Below, piece by piece: positions 29,085-37,646 of a stretch of DNA of 59,140 nucleotides (position 1 is the stretch's first letter; every line of letters begins with the position of its first letter). The notes beneath the pieces are model-generated. The model ran no database searches. It was not told where the DNA came from and was given only the letters and a program-made list of their open reading frames with translations. Origin of the DNA: Alphaproteobacteria bacterium (lineage in GTDB: Bacteria > Pseudomonadota > Alphaproteobacteria > Rickettsiales > JABCZZ01); contig JABDGA010000005.1 of NCBI GenBank assembly GCA_013286285.1, positions 1 to 59,140 of the forward strand. The letters run 5' to 3'. The position numbers and the translations under genes were made by a program.

Positions 29085-30414
29085 GTCCGGGCGTGTTATC
29101 TGTAAAACTTAATTCTCCCTTATGCAGCTTAACCGCCGCTCCGACAAGGCTCAGGCCCAGCCCGTTTCCGGGGGAGCTGCGGCTTTGTTCGAGGCGAAAG
29201 AATTTCTCGGTCACCCGATGGTAAAAGGCCGTGGGGATTCCAGCGCCGTTATCTGCCACCTGCAATAATATGAAGCCTTCCCCGTCTTTCAGGATTACCT
29301 TGATGGTGCCGGATTTGGGAGTGTATTTGATGGCATTGTCTATGATGTTTGCCGCCATCTGCGTGATCAGATGACGATCGCCCTTGATGCTGATACCATC
29401 AGCGATTTCCGAGATGAGCGTCTGTGATTTTTCTTCCGCCACCAGTAAATAAAGATCGACCAGATCTTTTATGGCTTCGGAAAGATTGAATTCGGTAAAA
29501 TGTTCTATACCGGCTCCGATTTCCGCCTGTGCGATTCGGAGAATGGAGTTAAAGGTGGCTACCAGAGAATCCACTTCCGAGAGGCATGCGCGTACTTTTT
29601 CTGCGACCTTCCGGTTGGATGAGTCGCTGTTTACATCCTCCAGCCGGTTGCGCAGGCGGTTGAGCGGTGTGCGTAAATCATGCGCTACATTATAGGAAAT
29701 ATCGCGTACACCGTCGATAAGTTCGCAGATGCGGTTGAGCGTCTGGTTAAGGTTTACTGCCAGGTGATCGAATTCGTCGCCTGTGCCGATGACATTCACG
29801 CGCGTGGTTAATGCGCCTGCCGCTACCTTGCGGAACGTCTGGTTGACCAGATCGATGCGCCGGTAAATCGTGTAGGAAAGCAGCATCCCGCCAGCCGCGG
29901 CCAGTGCAAACATAATGCCAAAGCAGATATAGAGCACTTCCACGATGATTTCATGCACGTGCTCGATATTCTCCATCTTCCGCCCGACGAGTAATATATA
30001 GCCGCCGGGAAGGGTGGAATTCATTGCGATAGCCTTGGGTGGCACCTGTACGCCGTTAGTGCCGCCTATCGGAAATTTAATCCAGCTGTCTATGCTGGTT
30101 TTTCCTCCCGGCCATCGCTCGACATTGCCTGCAAGCACCTGCCAGTTGCGATCGATGAACATCAGCACCAGTGTTTTGTCATCGTCTTTCGCAAGAATAT
30201 TTTTGATCGATGCAGCGGTTTCTTCCGGACCACTTACGGTGAATTTGCGTTTCAGGTCGGCTACCTGAATCTGGATGGAGTGTTTCAGGTCATCTTCCAT
30301 ATCGCTGATGATGGCGCTGTAGACGAATATCAGCAATGCAGTCACCGATGCGCCGAACGTCACCATATAGAGCAGGGTGAAGCGGAAAGCGGCGGATCGG
30401 AAGAGACGGAACAT
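29050..30414 (-). CDS. HAMP-domain sensor histidine kinase
   Basis: VAHDLRTPLNRLRNRLE H-box, MAANIIDNAIKYTP N-box, NGAGIP G-box. Confidence 0.93.
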   Translation of the reverse strand: MFRLFRSAAFRFTLLYMVTFGASVTALLIFVYSAIISDMEDDLKHSIQIQVADLKRKFTVSGPEETAASIKNILAKDDDKTLVLMFIDRNWQVLAGNVERWPGGKTSIDSWIKFPIGGTNGVQVPPKAIAMNSTLPGGYILLVGRKMENIEHVHEIIVEVLYICFGIMFALAAAGGMLLSYTIYRRIDLVNQTFRKVAAGALTTRVNVIGTGDEFDHLAVNLNQTLNRICELIDGVRDISYNVAHDLRTPLNRLRNRLEDVNSDSSNRKVAEKVRACLSEVDSLVATFNSILRIAQAEIGAGIEHFTEFNLSEAIKDLVDLYLLVAEEKSQTLISEIADGISIKGDRHLITQMAANIIDNAIKYTPKSGTIKVILKDGEGFILLQVADNGAGIPTAFYHRVTEKFFRLEQSRSSPGNGLGLSLVGAAVKLHKGELSFTDNTPGLIVTIKLPKGS

Positions 30415-31088
30415 CAGTTTTCACTCATACAGTAACCCACGCCACGGATGGTTTTTATAAGTGATTTTTCGAACCCCTTATCCACTTTCTGGCGCAGGCG
30501 GCTTACCTGTACGTCAATCACATTGGTCTGCGGATCGAAGTGGAAATCCCAGACGCTTTCCAGCAGCATGGTGCGTGTGACCACCTGGCCGACATGGCGC
30601 ATGAGATATTCCAGCAGCATGAACTCGCGGTTCTGCAGGGGAATTTCCCTGGCGGAGCGTGTGACCTTGCGGGTAAGGAAATTCATCACCAGATCGCCCA
30701 CCTGTAACGTGGATTGCTCATTGGGCGCACGCTGGCGGCGTACCAAAACCTCGACACGCGCCATAAGCTCGGAAAACGCAAAAGGTTTCACCAGGTAGTC
30801 ATCGCCGCCCGCCTTGAGGCCTTTTACCCGTTCGTCCACCTGATGCAGCGCGCTGAGAATAAGGATAGGCGTCGTATTGCCGGAGGCACGGAGCGTCTGG
30901 ATGATCGTAAGGCCGTCAAGCTTGGGAAGCATCCGGTCAACAATAAGGACTTCATACTCATTCTCAACGGCGTTGAATAACCCTGCGCTACCGTCAGCAA
31001 TGTGGTTAACCTGGTGTCCGGCCTCCAGCAGGCCTTTTACGATAAACGAGGCGGCATCGTGGTCGTCTTCAATAAGCAGTACGCGCAT
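30414..31088 (-). CDS. OmpR-family response regulator
   Basis: MRVLLIEDDHDAASFIVKGL...LIVDRMLPKLDGL...C-terminal winged helix; start set at MRVLLIEDD. Confidence 0.93.
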   Translation of the reverse strand: MRVLLIEDDHDAASFIVKGLLEAGHQVNHIADGSAGLFNAVENEYEVLIVDRMLPKLDGLTIIQTLRASGNTTPILILSALHQVDERVKGLKAGGDDYLVKPFAFSELMARVEVLVRRQRAPNEQSTLQVGDLVMNFLTRKVTRSAREIPLQNREFMLLEYLMRHVGQVVTRTMLLESVWDFHFDPQTNVIDVQVSRLRQKVDKGFEKSLIKTIRGVGYCMSEN

Positions 31089-31092
31089 AATA

Positions 31093-31127
31093 CAGTGATT
31101 AGTTGCCAGTAGTTGGTGAACAGATAT
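31093..31127. repeat. Degenerate heptad tract CAGTGAT TAGTTGC CAGTAGT TGGTGAA CAGATAT
   Basis: 7-bp periodic YRGTNNN/YAGNNNN pattern between divergent response regulator and SDR genes. Confidence 0.5.
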
Positions 31128-31170
31128 ATAACTTTTTCTAGAGTAAACAAAGCTAAATGGAAAGCGTATC

Positions 31171-31896
31171 ATGAAAACAGCGATTGTAACCGGGGCGTCA
31201 CGAGGGATCGGGGCGGCAACGGCCAAACTCCTGGCGGGACAAGGCTATCAGGTGGCGGTGAATTACGGCAAAAGCCGTGAAGAAGCGGACAAGGTGGTGG
31301 CGGATATTGCCAGACACGGCGGCAAAGCCATAGCGGTACAGGCGGATATGGGCGTGGAGGATGATGTTCTCCGCCTGTTTGAGGTGGTGTCGAAAGAACT
31401 GGGGCCGGTGAAGGCGCTGGTCAATAATGCGGCCATCAATCCTTCCTGTCTGGTGGAAGAAACTGATTATGCCATGCTCGCAGCGGTCTTTTGCGTTAAC
31501 GTGTTAGGGGCTATTGTTGCCTGTCGCGAGGCGGTGAAAATCATGAAGGCAAACGGCGGCGGCGCTATCGTCAACGTTTCTTCGGAAGCGGCGCGTTTTG
31601 GCGGTAATAAGATGAGCCATTATGCGGCGTCTAAGGCGGCAATAAATACGTTCAGCATCGGGTTTGCCCGCGAGGCGGCAGCGCATAATATCCGGGTGAA
31701 TATCGTCAGCCCAGGCATTATTGATACGGACGCGCATGCGGGCGCAACTCCGGAAAGGCTTGCCGCTCTGAAATCTTCCCTGCCTACAGGGCGTATGGGA
31801 AAGCCGGAGGAAGTGGCGGAAACCATCGCCTGGTTGCTTTCCGGTGCGGCGTCCTATGTCTCCGGTTCTGTGGTGAGCGTGGCCGGAGCGCGTTAA
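31171..31896 (+). CDS. SDR family oxidoreductase
   Basis: AIVTGASRGIGAATAKLL, NNAAI, YAASKAAI. Confidence 0.93.
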   Translation: MKTAIVTGASRGIGAATAKLLAGQGYQVAVNYGKSREEADKVVADIARHGGKAIAVQADMGVEDDVLRLFEVVSKELGPVKALVNNAAINPSCLVEETDYAMLAAVFCVNVLGAIVACREAVKIMKANGGGAIVNVSSEAARFGGNKMSHYAASKAAINTFSIGFAREAAAHNIRVNIVSPGIIDTDAHAGATPERLAALKSSLPTGRMGKPEEVAETIAWLLSGAASYVSGSVVSVAGAR

Positions 31897-32783
31897 GGCG
31901 CTATTTCGGGGGTGGTTTGGGCCATATCCGTAAACCATGTGCTGCCGATAGAAGACAAAATAATAAGGGCAATGGCAAAACACTGAAGGAAGGTTAAATG
32001 TTCATTCAGGAATAGGGCTCCCGATAACGTTGCGATAGCTGGCTCAAGGCTCATTAATATACTGAAGGTGTGGGCAGGGAGGTTGCCTAATGCGATCATT
32101 TCCAGTGAACAGGGAATAGAACTGGCTAATACGGCAACCAGGAACACAAGCGGTAAAATGGCAGGCGCAAAAATGGCGCTGCCCGCCTGGATGACTCCAA
32201 TAGGAAAGGTAACCATGCTGCCTACGCACATGCCAAGCGTGACTGCAGTGCCGCTATGCACCGCTTTGCTGGTCTTTTTGCCGAATACAATGTAAAGCGC
32301 CCAGCACAGGGCGGCGCAAAAAGCATACAGAATGCCAAGCGGATCAAGTCGTTCGTTAAAACTGGTGATGGGAAGCAACAGCAAAATACCGGGTACTGCG
32401 GTTATCACCCAGATAAAATCCCTTGGACGTTTTGATGCGAGTAATGCGATAGCCAGCGGGCCGGTGAATTCCAGCGCAACCGCGATGCCAAGCGGGATAC
32501 GCGCTATGGCAAGATAAAACAGCAGGTTCATGCAGCCGAGCGATATACCGTAGAAAATGATCGACTTCCATTCCTTGCGTGCAGGCCAGTTGCGCCAGGG
32601 GCGCCAGGTTATGAATAATATAATGAATGCGAATAAAAGCCTGAACGAGGTAATGCCTTGTGGACTAAGACTTTGGAAAAGATGTTTAGCAAGCGCCGCA
32701 CCCGCCTGAACAGATACCATGGCGGCGATGATTGCAAGTACGGCCTGCACGCGGGTATTGGAAAGGATTTTAGACATATGCAT
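31893..32783 (-). CDS. EamA/DMT-family transporter (RhtA-like)
   Basis: Ten-TM-like hydrophobic pattern, SPQGITSFRLLFAFIILF, SLEPAIATLSGALFLNEHLTFLQ; start set at MHMSKIL. Confidence 0.82.
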   Translation of the reverse strand: MHMSKILSNTRVQAVLAIIAAMVSVQAGAALAKHLFQSLSPQGITSFRLLFAFIILFITWRPWRNWPARKEWKSIIFYGISLGCMNLLFYLAIARIPLGIAVALEFTGPLAIALLASKRPRDFIWVITAVPGILLLLPITSFNERLDPLGILYAFCAALCWALYIVFGKKTSKAVHSGTAVTLGMCVGSMVTFPIGVIQAGSAIFAPAILPLVFLVAVLASSIPCSLEMIALGNLPAHTFSILMSLEPAIATLSGALFLNEHLTFLQCFAIALIILSSIGSTWFTDMAQTTPEIAP

Positions 32784-33574
32784 CAGATATGCAACTCCGT
32801 CACTACCGGCACATGGTCGGAGGGGCTGGCGAAGTTGCGCGCCTCGCGCATGATGAGAGAGGATTTTAGGCTGGGCAGCAGGTTGGGGGTAATCCATATA
32901 TGATCTAGCCTTCTTCCGCGGTTGGATTTTTCCCAGTCCCGGTTACGGTAGCTCCACCAGCTATAGAGTTTTTCCGAATGGGGAACGAAATGCCGGGAAG
33001 TATCTATCCAGCCCAGCGTGCGGCGGAACTTTTCCATGGCTTCGGTTTCCACGGGAGTATGGCTCACTACGGTCAGTAATTGCTTATGCGACCAGACATC
33101 ATGCTCCAGCGGCGCGATATTCAAATCCCCCAGCATGATGACGGGCTGGCCTTTCTTGCGTATACCCTCTGCCCATGCAGTCATCGCAGCGCAGAAACGC
33201 AATTTCTGATCGAATTTTTCATTGAGCGTGCGATCAGGAATATCGCCGCCGGCGGGAACATAGAAGTTATGGATCTCAACGCCGTTCTTCAATTTTGCGC
33301 GGATATGCCGTTTGTGATCGATGCCAAGCAGATCCATGCTGTCCACATCGTAAAGCGGCATACGCGATAAAATCGCCACCCCGTTATAGCTTTTTTGCCC
33401 GTTGAAATAAATATGTTCAAAGCCCAGCTTGCGGACATCTTGTTCTGGAAAAAGATGGTTTTCCACCTTGGTTTCCTGTAAGCACAATATATCAGGATTT
33501 GCCTGTTTCACTACCTGTTCAATCTCGTCCAGGCGGATGCGGATAGAATTTATGTTATAGGTGGCAATGATCAT
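32783..33574 (-). CDS. xthA: Exodeoxyribonuclease III
   Basis: MIIATYNINSIRIRLDEI, DILCLQETKVE, MLGDLNIAP, RRLDHIWI. Confidence 0.95.
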   Translation of the reverse strand: MIIATYNINSIRIRLDEIEQVVKQANPDILCLQETKVENHLFPEQDVRKLGFEHIYFNGQKSYNGVAILSRMPLYDVDSMDLLGIDHKRHIRAKLKNGVEIHNFYVPAGGDIPDRTLNEKFDQKLRFCAAMTAWAEGIRKKGQPVIMLGDLNIAPLEHDVWSHKQLLTVVSHTPVETEAMEKFRRTLGWIDTSRHFVPHSEKLYSWWSYRNRDWEKSNRGRRLDHIWITPNLLPSLKSSLIMREARNFASPSDHVPVVTELHI

Positions 33575-33678
33575 AGAAATTTAGGTAAGAATAGTACGTT
33601 GCATTGGACTATGGATATTATAAAAACAGAGAATGGGCAATGCCATTGCTGTTCTGTGAAGTATTTTACTATATAGAG

Positions 33679-33704
33679 TATCAGCTCCCCTGCCGGAGCT
33701 GATA
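33679..33704. repeat. Perfect 10-bp stem/6-nt loop hairpin TATCAGCTCC-cctgcc-GGAGCTGATA
   Basis: Read directly; intergenic between xthA and a small ORF; no strong T-run. Confidence 0.75.
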
Positions 33705-33720
33705 GGCTACACTAAGAGAT

Positions 33721-34062
33721 TTAACACCGAATCAGCTTTTTACAAAGCCATCTAAACCAGCATGTCTTGTTTTTTAAAGCCGATGCTGCTTTCTTCAGTG
33801 CTGCGTTTACGGTATTTAGCTCTGTTTTAATTACACTTCTCTCAGCTTTTTGCGCTTTGGTTAATTTTGCTTGAAGTCTTTCTTTCCTCCGCCGAAGCGG
33901 AGTTAACGCACTCCCCATTTGAGCGGCATTTGCAAGTAAATACCCCTCCAATGTCGCTCCTTCGGGTGGATTTTCTTTAATTGCTGCTCGTTCAGCTATC
34001 AGGCGTTCGAGCATGGCAATTTCTTGCTCTAAAGGTGTCAGTTTTGATGGCGTTTCTTCCAT
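33721..34062 (-). CDS. Hypothetical small coiled-coil-like basic protein
   Basis: ORF with EQEIAMLERLIAERAAIKENPPEG...RRRKERLQAKLTKAQKAERS; start set at MEETPSK. Confidence 0.5.
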   Translation of the reverse strand: MEETPSKLTPLEQEIAMLERLIAERAAIKENPPEGATLEGYLLANAAQMGSALTPLRRRKERLQAKLTKAQKAERSVIKTELNTVNAALKKAASALKNKTCWFRWLCKKLIRC

Positions 34063-34125
34063 CCTCTGTGAATCCTTTCTTTTATCTATAAGTACTGCAT
34101 TCGCAGCCAAATGCCCGATATCCTT

Positions 34126-34141
34126 TTGGTTATATAACCAA
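34126..34141. promoter_or_regulatory. 16-bp perfect palindrome TTGGTTATATAACCAA
   Basis: Read directly; lies between divergent ORFs upstream of tmk. Confidence 0.35.
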
Positions 34142-34263
34142 GGCAGGGAAGAATATCAGGCACAGACTTCGGCACCACTATAGCCACAATCAAGCATGGC
34201 ATAAATCCAAGATTTATGAACTTTTTGTGACAGTTGAACGATTTAGTGCTAACGTGCCTGAAT

Positions 34264-34878
34264 ATGAGCGGAACATTCATCACATTCGAAGGTGGCGAGG
34301 GCAGCGGCAAGACCACCCAGATTAATTTGTTGGAAAAATATTTATGTGATTCCGGAAGAAAATGCCTGCTGACGCGCGAGCCGGGAGGAAGCGCGGGCGG
34401 TGATGCAATCCGGCAGTTATTGCTGACCGGCGCAGCGGATAAATGGCATCCCGTTTCTGAGACCTTGTTGTTTCAAGCAGCGCGCGTGGAGCATGTGGAA
34501 ACGCTGATAAAACCGGCTTTGGCGCGTGGTGAGATCGTATTATGCGATCGGTTTTTGGATTCTACTCTTGTCTATCAGGGGATCAGCAAGGGATTGGGAA
34601 TGGAATATGTTCGCCAGTTATACCGGTTGACGCTCGGTAATTTTATGCCGGATTTTACCATTATTCTTGATATTGATCCCCAAATCGGAGTGAGCAGGGC
34701 TAAGAGGCGGTCGGGAAATGAAACGCGCTTTGAACATATGGAGATGGAGTTTCACCGAAAAGTACGGGAGGGATTTCTTGCGCTCGCGGTGGTTAATCCA
34801 GGGCGTTATATCGTTATTAATGCGAATCAATCCTTGGAAGAGGTTTCCCTTGCAGTCCGGCGAATCTTTGCTCTATAG
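34264..34878 (+). CDS. tmk: Thymidylate kinase
   Basis: MSGTFITFEGGEGSGKTTQINLLEKYL, TREPGGSAGG, DRFLDSTLVYQG. Confidence 0.95.
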   Translation: MSGTFITFEGGEGSGKTTQINLLEKYLCDSGRKCLLTREPGGSAGGDAIRQLLLTGAADKWHPVSETLLFQAARVEHVETLIKPALARGEIVLCDRFLDSTLVYQGISKGLGMEYVRQLYRLTLGNFMPDFTIILDIDPQIGVSRAKRRSGNETRFEHMEMEFHRKVREGFLALAVVNPGRYIVINANQSLEEVSLAVRRIFAL

Positions 34879-34886
34879 TGCCTCAT

Positions 34887-34972
34887 GGCTGGCGGCGGGC
34901 GGCGCCTCTGCGAAGCCGGTCAGGTCCGAGAGGAAGCAGCCGTAGCAGTTAAAGCGCCGGGTCGCCGTCAGT
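34887..34972 (+). ncRNA. ffs: Small bacterial signal recognition particle RNA (4.5S type)
   Basis: Conserved core GGTCAGGTCCGAGAGGAAGCAGCC with complementary GGCGGC.../...GTCGCC flanks; located just upstream of dnaX; ends approximate. Confidence 0.85.
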
Positions 34973-34974
34973 CA

Positions 34975-35122
34975 CAAAAATGGTGTCTAATTCTACTGCG
35001 GCTAGCATCTGGATTGCGGATGTATTGAAAAATATACTCATGTACTCTCTGTACACTCCGTCATTTTTCAATACATCCGCTTCCCATCTGCTTTGCTGCA
35101 GCGAATTATCCAGCCATTTTTG
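34975..35122. mobile_element. Putative 148-bp foldback (MITE-like) element between ffs and dnaX
   Basis: Imperfect inverted arms 34975-35033 and 35063-35122; innermost 18 bp perfect (GCGGATGTATTGAAAAAT), outer CAAAAATGG and TAATTC also matched. Confidence 0.6.
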
Positions 35123-35123
35123 C

Positions 35124-35151
35124 CTTGCAACGTGCAACCTGAAACTTGCAA
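35124..35151. repeat. Heptad tract CTTGCAA CGTGCAA CCTGAAA CTTGCAA directly before the dnaX ATG
   Basis: Four consecutive 7-mers read directly. Confidence 0.75.
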
Positions 35152-35154
35152 CTG

Positions 35155-36804
35155 ATGGAATACCGCGTTCTTGCCCGTAAATATCGTCCCCAGACCTTTG
35201 CCGATTTGATTGGACAGGAGGTGCTGGTGCGGACGCTCAGTAACGCCTTTGCCACCGGGCGCATCGCTCATGCCTTTCTGCTTACCGGCATTCGTGGCAT
35301 CGGCAAGACAACGACAGCGCGTATTATTGCAAGGGCGCTCAACTGTGTCGGTGCAGACGGGCAGGGCAGCGCGACGATTAGCCCGTGCGGCATATGCACG
35401 CATTGCACGGCGATAGCGGAAAGCCGGCATATGGATGTGCTGGAGATGGACGCCGCCAGTAATACCAGTGTGGACGGTATTCGCGATCTTATCAATACGG
35501 TGCAATATCTCCCGAGTTCGGCGCGGGTAAAAGTCTATATTATCGACGAAGTGCACATGCTTTCCAACAGCGCGTTCAATGCGCTGCTCAAAACGCTGGA
35601 AGAGCCGCCGCCGCATGTAAAATTCATTTTTGCTACGACGGAAATCCGCAAGATTCCAGTCACCATCTTGTCGCGCTGCCAGAAGTTTGAGCTGAAGCGT
35701 ATTGAAACGCAAACTCTGGCGAAGCATCTGGGGAATGTGCTTGCGAAGGAGAATGTCAAGGCGGAAGAAGAGGCCTTGGCGCTGATTGCCGATGCTGCCG
35801 AAGGCTCGGCGCGCGACTCCCTTTCGCTCCTCGATCAGGCTATTGCGCATAATGCGGGGGAGGACGGAGTAATACGTGGGTTAGCGGTGCGTGACATGCT
35901 GGGCATGAACGATAAGTCGCAGCTGTTTAAAATGTTAGAAAAATGTTGCTCCGGCGATATCCGCGAATCGCTTGCCGAGTTCCGCAACCTTTATGCAGCG
36001 GGTGCGGATCCTGCGATTATGCTGCAGGATTTGCTGGCGCTGATGCATTTCATCACGCGGGTAAAAATCACGCCAGCGGCGGCAGATGATGTCGCGTTTT
36101 CAGAGCCGGAGCGTACATTTGCGGAAACTCTGGCGCAGAAGCTTGCCATGAGCACCCTGACGCGTTTCTGGCAGATGCTGCTGAAGGGGCTGCAGGAAAC
36201 CCGCATTGCTCCTGATCCGGCTGCCAGCGCTGAAATGACGCTTATCCGCATCGCGCATAGCGCGGATTTGCCCTCGCCTGCGGATATTATACGGGGCTTG
36301 AGAAAAAATACAGCAGCGCCGCCGTCTGGCAATGGAGAGAGCACCACGCCGCCGCCACGTGCGCCGGTCGCCTTGATTACTACCCAGCAGGTTGTTCCCC
36401 AGCCGGTCGTGCAACACCAGCATGAGCAGGCCGTGGTTATAAACACATTTGCCGATGCGGTGGAATTGTTCAATGCCCGCAGAGAGCCTTTGCTGCATAA
36501 TTATCTGATGCGTGAAGTCCGGCTGGTAAATTTCCAACAGGGAAGATTGGAACTGAATATTTGCGGGGAAGTGCCGCTTGATTTTGCCGGGCGTGTTGGT
36601 AAAAATTTAAGTGACTGGACGGGAACGCGCTGGGTGGTTATCCTATCGCGGGAACAGGGGGAAGTACCTTTGCAGGTTCAGTACGAAGAAAAAGCGGCAA
36701 AAGAGCGGGAAGCAATAAAATCACATCCGCTGGTGGCGAAAGTGCTCGAAACCTTTCCTGGTGCGGAAGTGGTAAGAATTATTAATAATGGAGTATCGGC
36801 GTGA
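35155..36804 (+). CDS. dnaX: DNA polymerase III subunit gamma/tau
   Basis: YRVLARKYRPQTFADLIGQEVLVRTL...TGIRGIGKTTTARI...EVHMLSNSAFNALLKTLEEPPPHVKFIFATTE; ATG start preferred over TTG at 35146. Confidence 0.95.
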   Translation: MEYRVLARKYRPQTFADLIGQEVLVRTLSNAFATGRIAHAFLLTGIRGIGKTTTARIIARALNCVGADGQGSATISPCGICTHCTAIAESRHMDVLEMDAASNTSVDGIRDLINTVQYLPSSARVKVYIIDEVHMLSNSAFNALLKTLEEPPPHVKFIFATTEIRKIPVTILSRCQKFELKRIETQTLAKHLGNVLAKENVKAEEEALALIADAAEGSARDSLSLLDQAIAHNAGEDGVIRGLAVRDMLGMNDKSQLFKMLEKCCSGDIRESLAEFRNLYAAGADPAIMLQDLLALMHFITRVKITPAAADDVAFSEPERTFAETLAQKLAMSTLTRFWQMLLKGLQETRIAPDPAASAEMTLIRIAHSADLPSPADIIRGLRKNTAAPPSGNGESTTPPPRAPVALITTQQVVPQPVVQHQHEQAVVINTFADAVELFNARREPLLHNYLMREVRLVNFQQGRLELNICGEVPLDFAGRVGKNLSDWTGTRWVVILSREQGEVPLQVQYEEKAAKEREAIKSHPLVAKVLETFPGAEVVRIINNGVSA

Positions 36805-37121
36805 ACATACAGAAAATGATGAAACAGGCGCAGGAAATGCAGAATAAGATTGCTGCGATGCAGGCAAAGCTGGAGGAAGAGGAAAGCGAAGGCAGCTCTG
36901 GCGGTGGCATGGTGGTGGTCACGCTTTCGGGTAAAGGGTTGGTCAAAAAGCTCAGCATCGATAAGAGTCTGATAGACCCGAACGAGAAGGAAATGCTGGA
37001 AGATCTTATCATTGCGGCTTTTAATGACGCTAAGAATAAGATAGATACTCATGTCAGCGAGCAAATGGCAAAGATGACCAGCGGAATGGGGTTGCCTGCA
37101 GGCATGAAGCTGCCTTTTTAG
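36801..37121 (+). CDS. ybaB: YbaB/EbfC-family nucleoid-associated protein
   Basis: MNIQKMMKQAQEMQNKIAAMQAKLEEEE...AAFNDAKNKID...MTSGMGLPAGMKLPF. Confidence 0.95.
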   Translation: MNIQKMMKQAQEMQNKIAAMQAKLEEEESEGSSGGGMVVVTLSGKGLVKKLSIDKSLIDPNEKEMLEDLIIAAFNDAKNKIDTHVSEQMAKMTSGMGLPAGMKLPF

Positions 37122-37132
37122 CAATATAAGGA

Positions 37133-37633
37133 ATGGCTATGGGACATTACAGTTCTGATGATGAAGCCTATTTTGATAAGGAACAGCAGGCGCATGACGA
37201 TCTGGTTATTGATCATGCGGTGGAAGCTGCCGCAAAAGGGGAGAATGTCGAGCAATTGCTAGAGATCATGCTGGTGTCCATCCCCGCCAACCGAAGAAAT
37301 GCGGTGAAAGCCAAATTCATCGCCGCCCTGAAGAAGCGCGGGCTGAGAGCGCCGTCTAAGGATGCGGATATTCCGTCACGCAAGACGCTGGATCGTCTTC
37401 GCAATGCGCTTACCATTACGGCAAAAGAGGCATATAACCGTGTCCTTGCGCTGGTAGCAGCCCGCCCGGATGTTGCTGCCAGAATCAAGCAGGCAGGCGA
37501 GATATTGGCCAAGAATGGCGTCACCGCTGAAAAAATCCAGATGATAAGGGAGTCCGAGCTGGGAACAATTTCACATAATGCGCCGGGTGTGTCCCAATCT
37601 TTCCGTGATACGGGACAGGGGCGCGGTAACTGA
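37133..37633 (+). CDS. Hypothetical protein
   Basis: 166-aa ORF in tight array after ybaB; no family recognised; not RecR. Confidence 0.65.
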   Translation: MAMGHYSSDDEAYFDKEQQAHDDLVIDHAVEAAAKGENVEQLLEIMLVSIPANRRNAVKAKFIAALKKRGLRAPSKDADIPSRKTLDRLRNALTITAKEAYNRVLALVAARPDVAARIKQAGEILAKNGVTAEKIQMIRESELGTISHNAPGVSQSFRDTGQGRGN

Positions 37634-37646
37634 TATCGGGTAGAGT

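Noticed and set aside
34949-35137. 62-aa minus-strand ORF and its plus-strand counterpart between ffs and dnaX
   Set aside because: Both arise from the foldback inverted repeat and share mirrored sequence; no independent coding evidence
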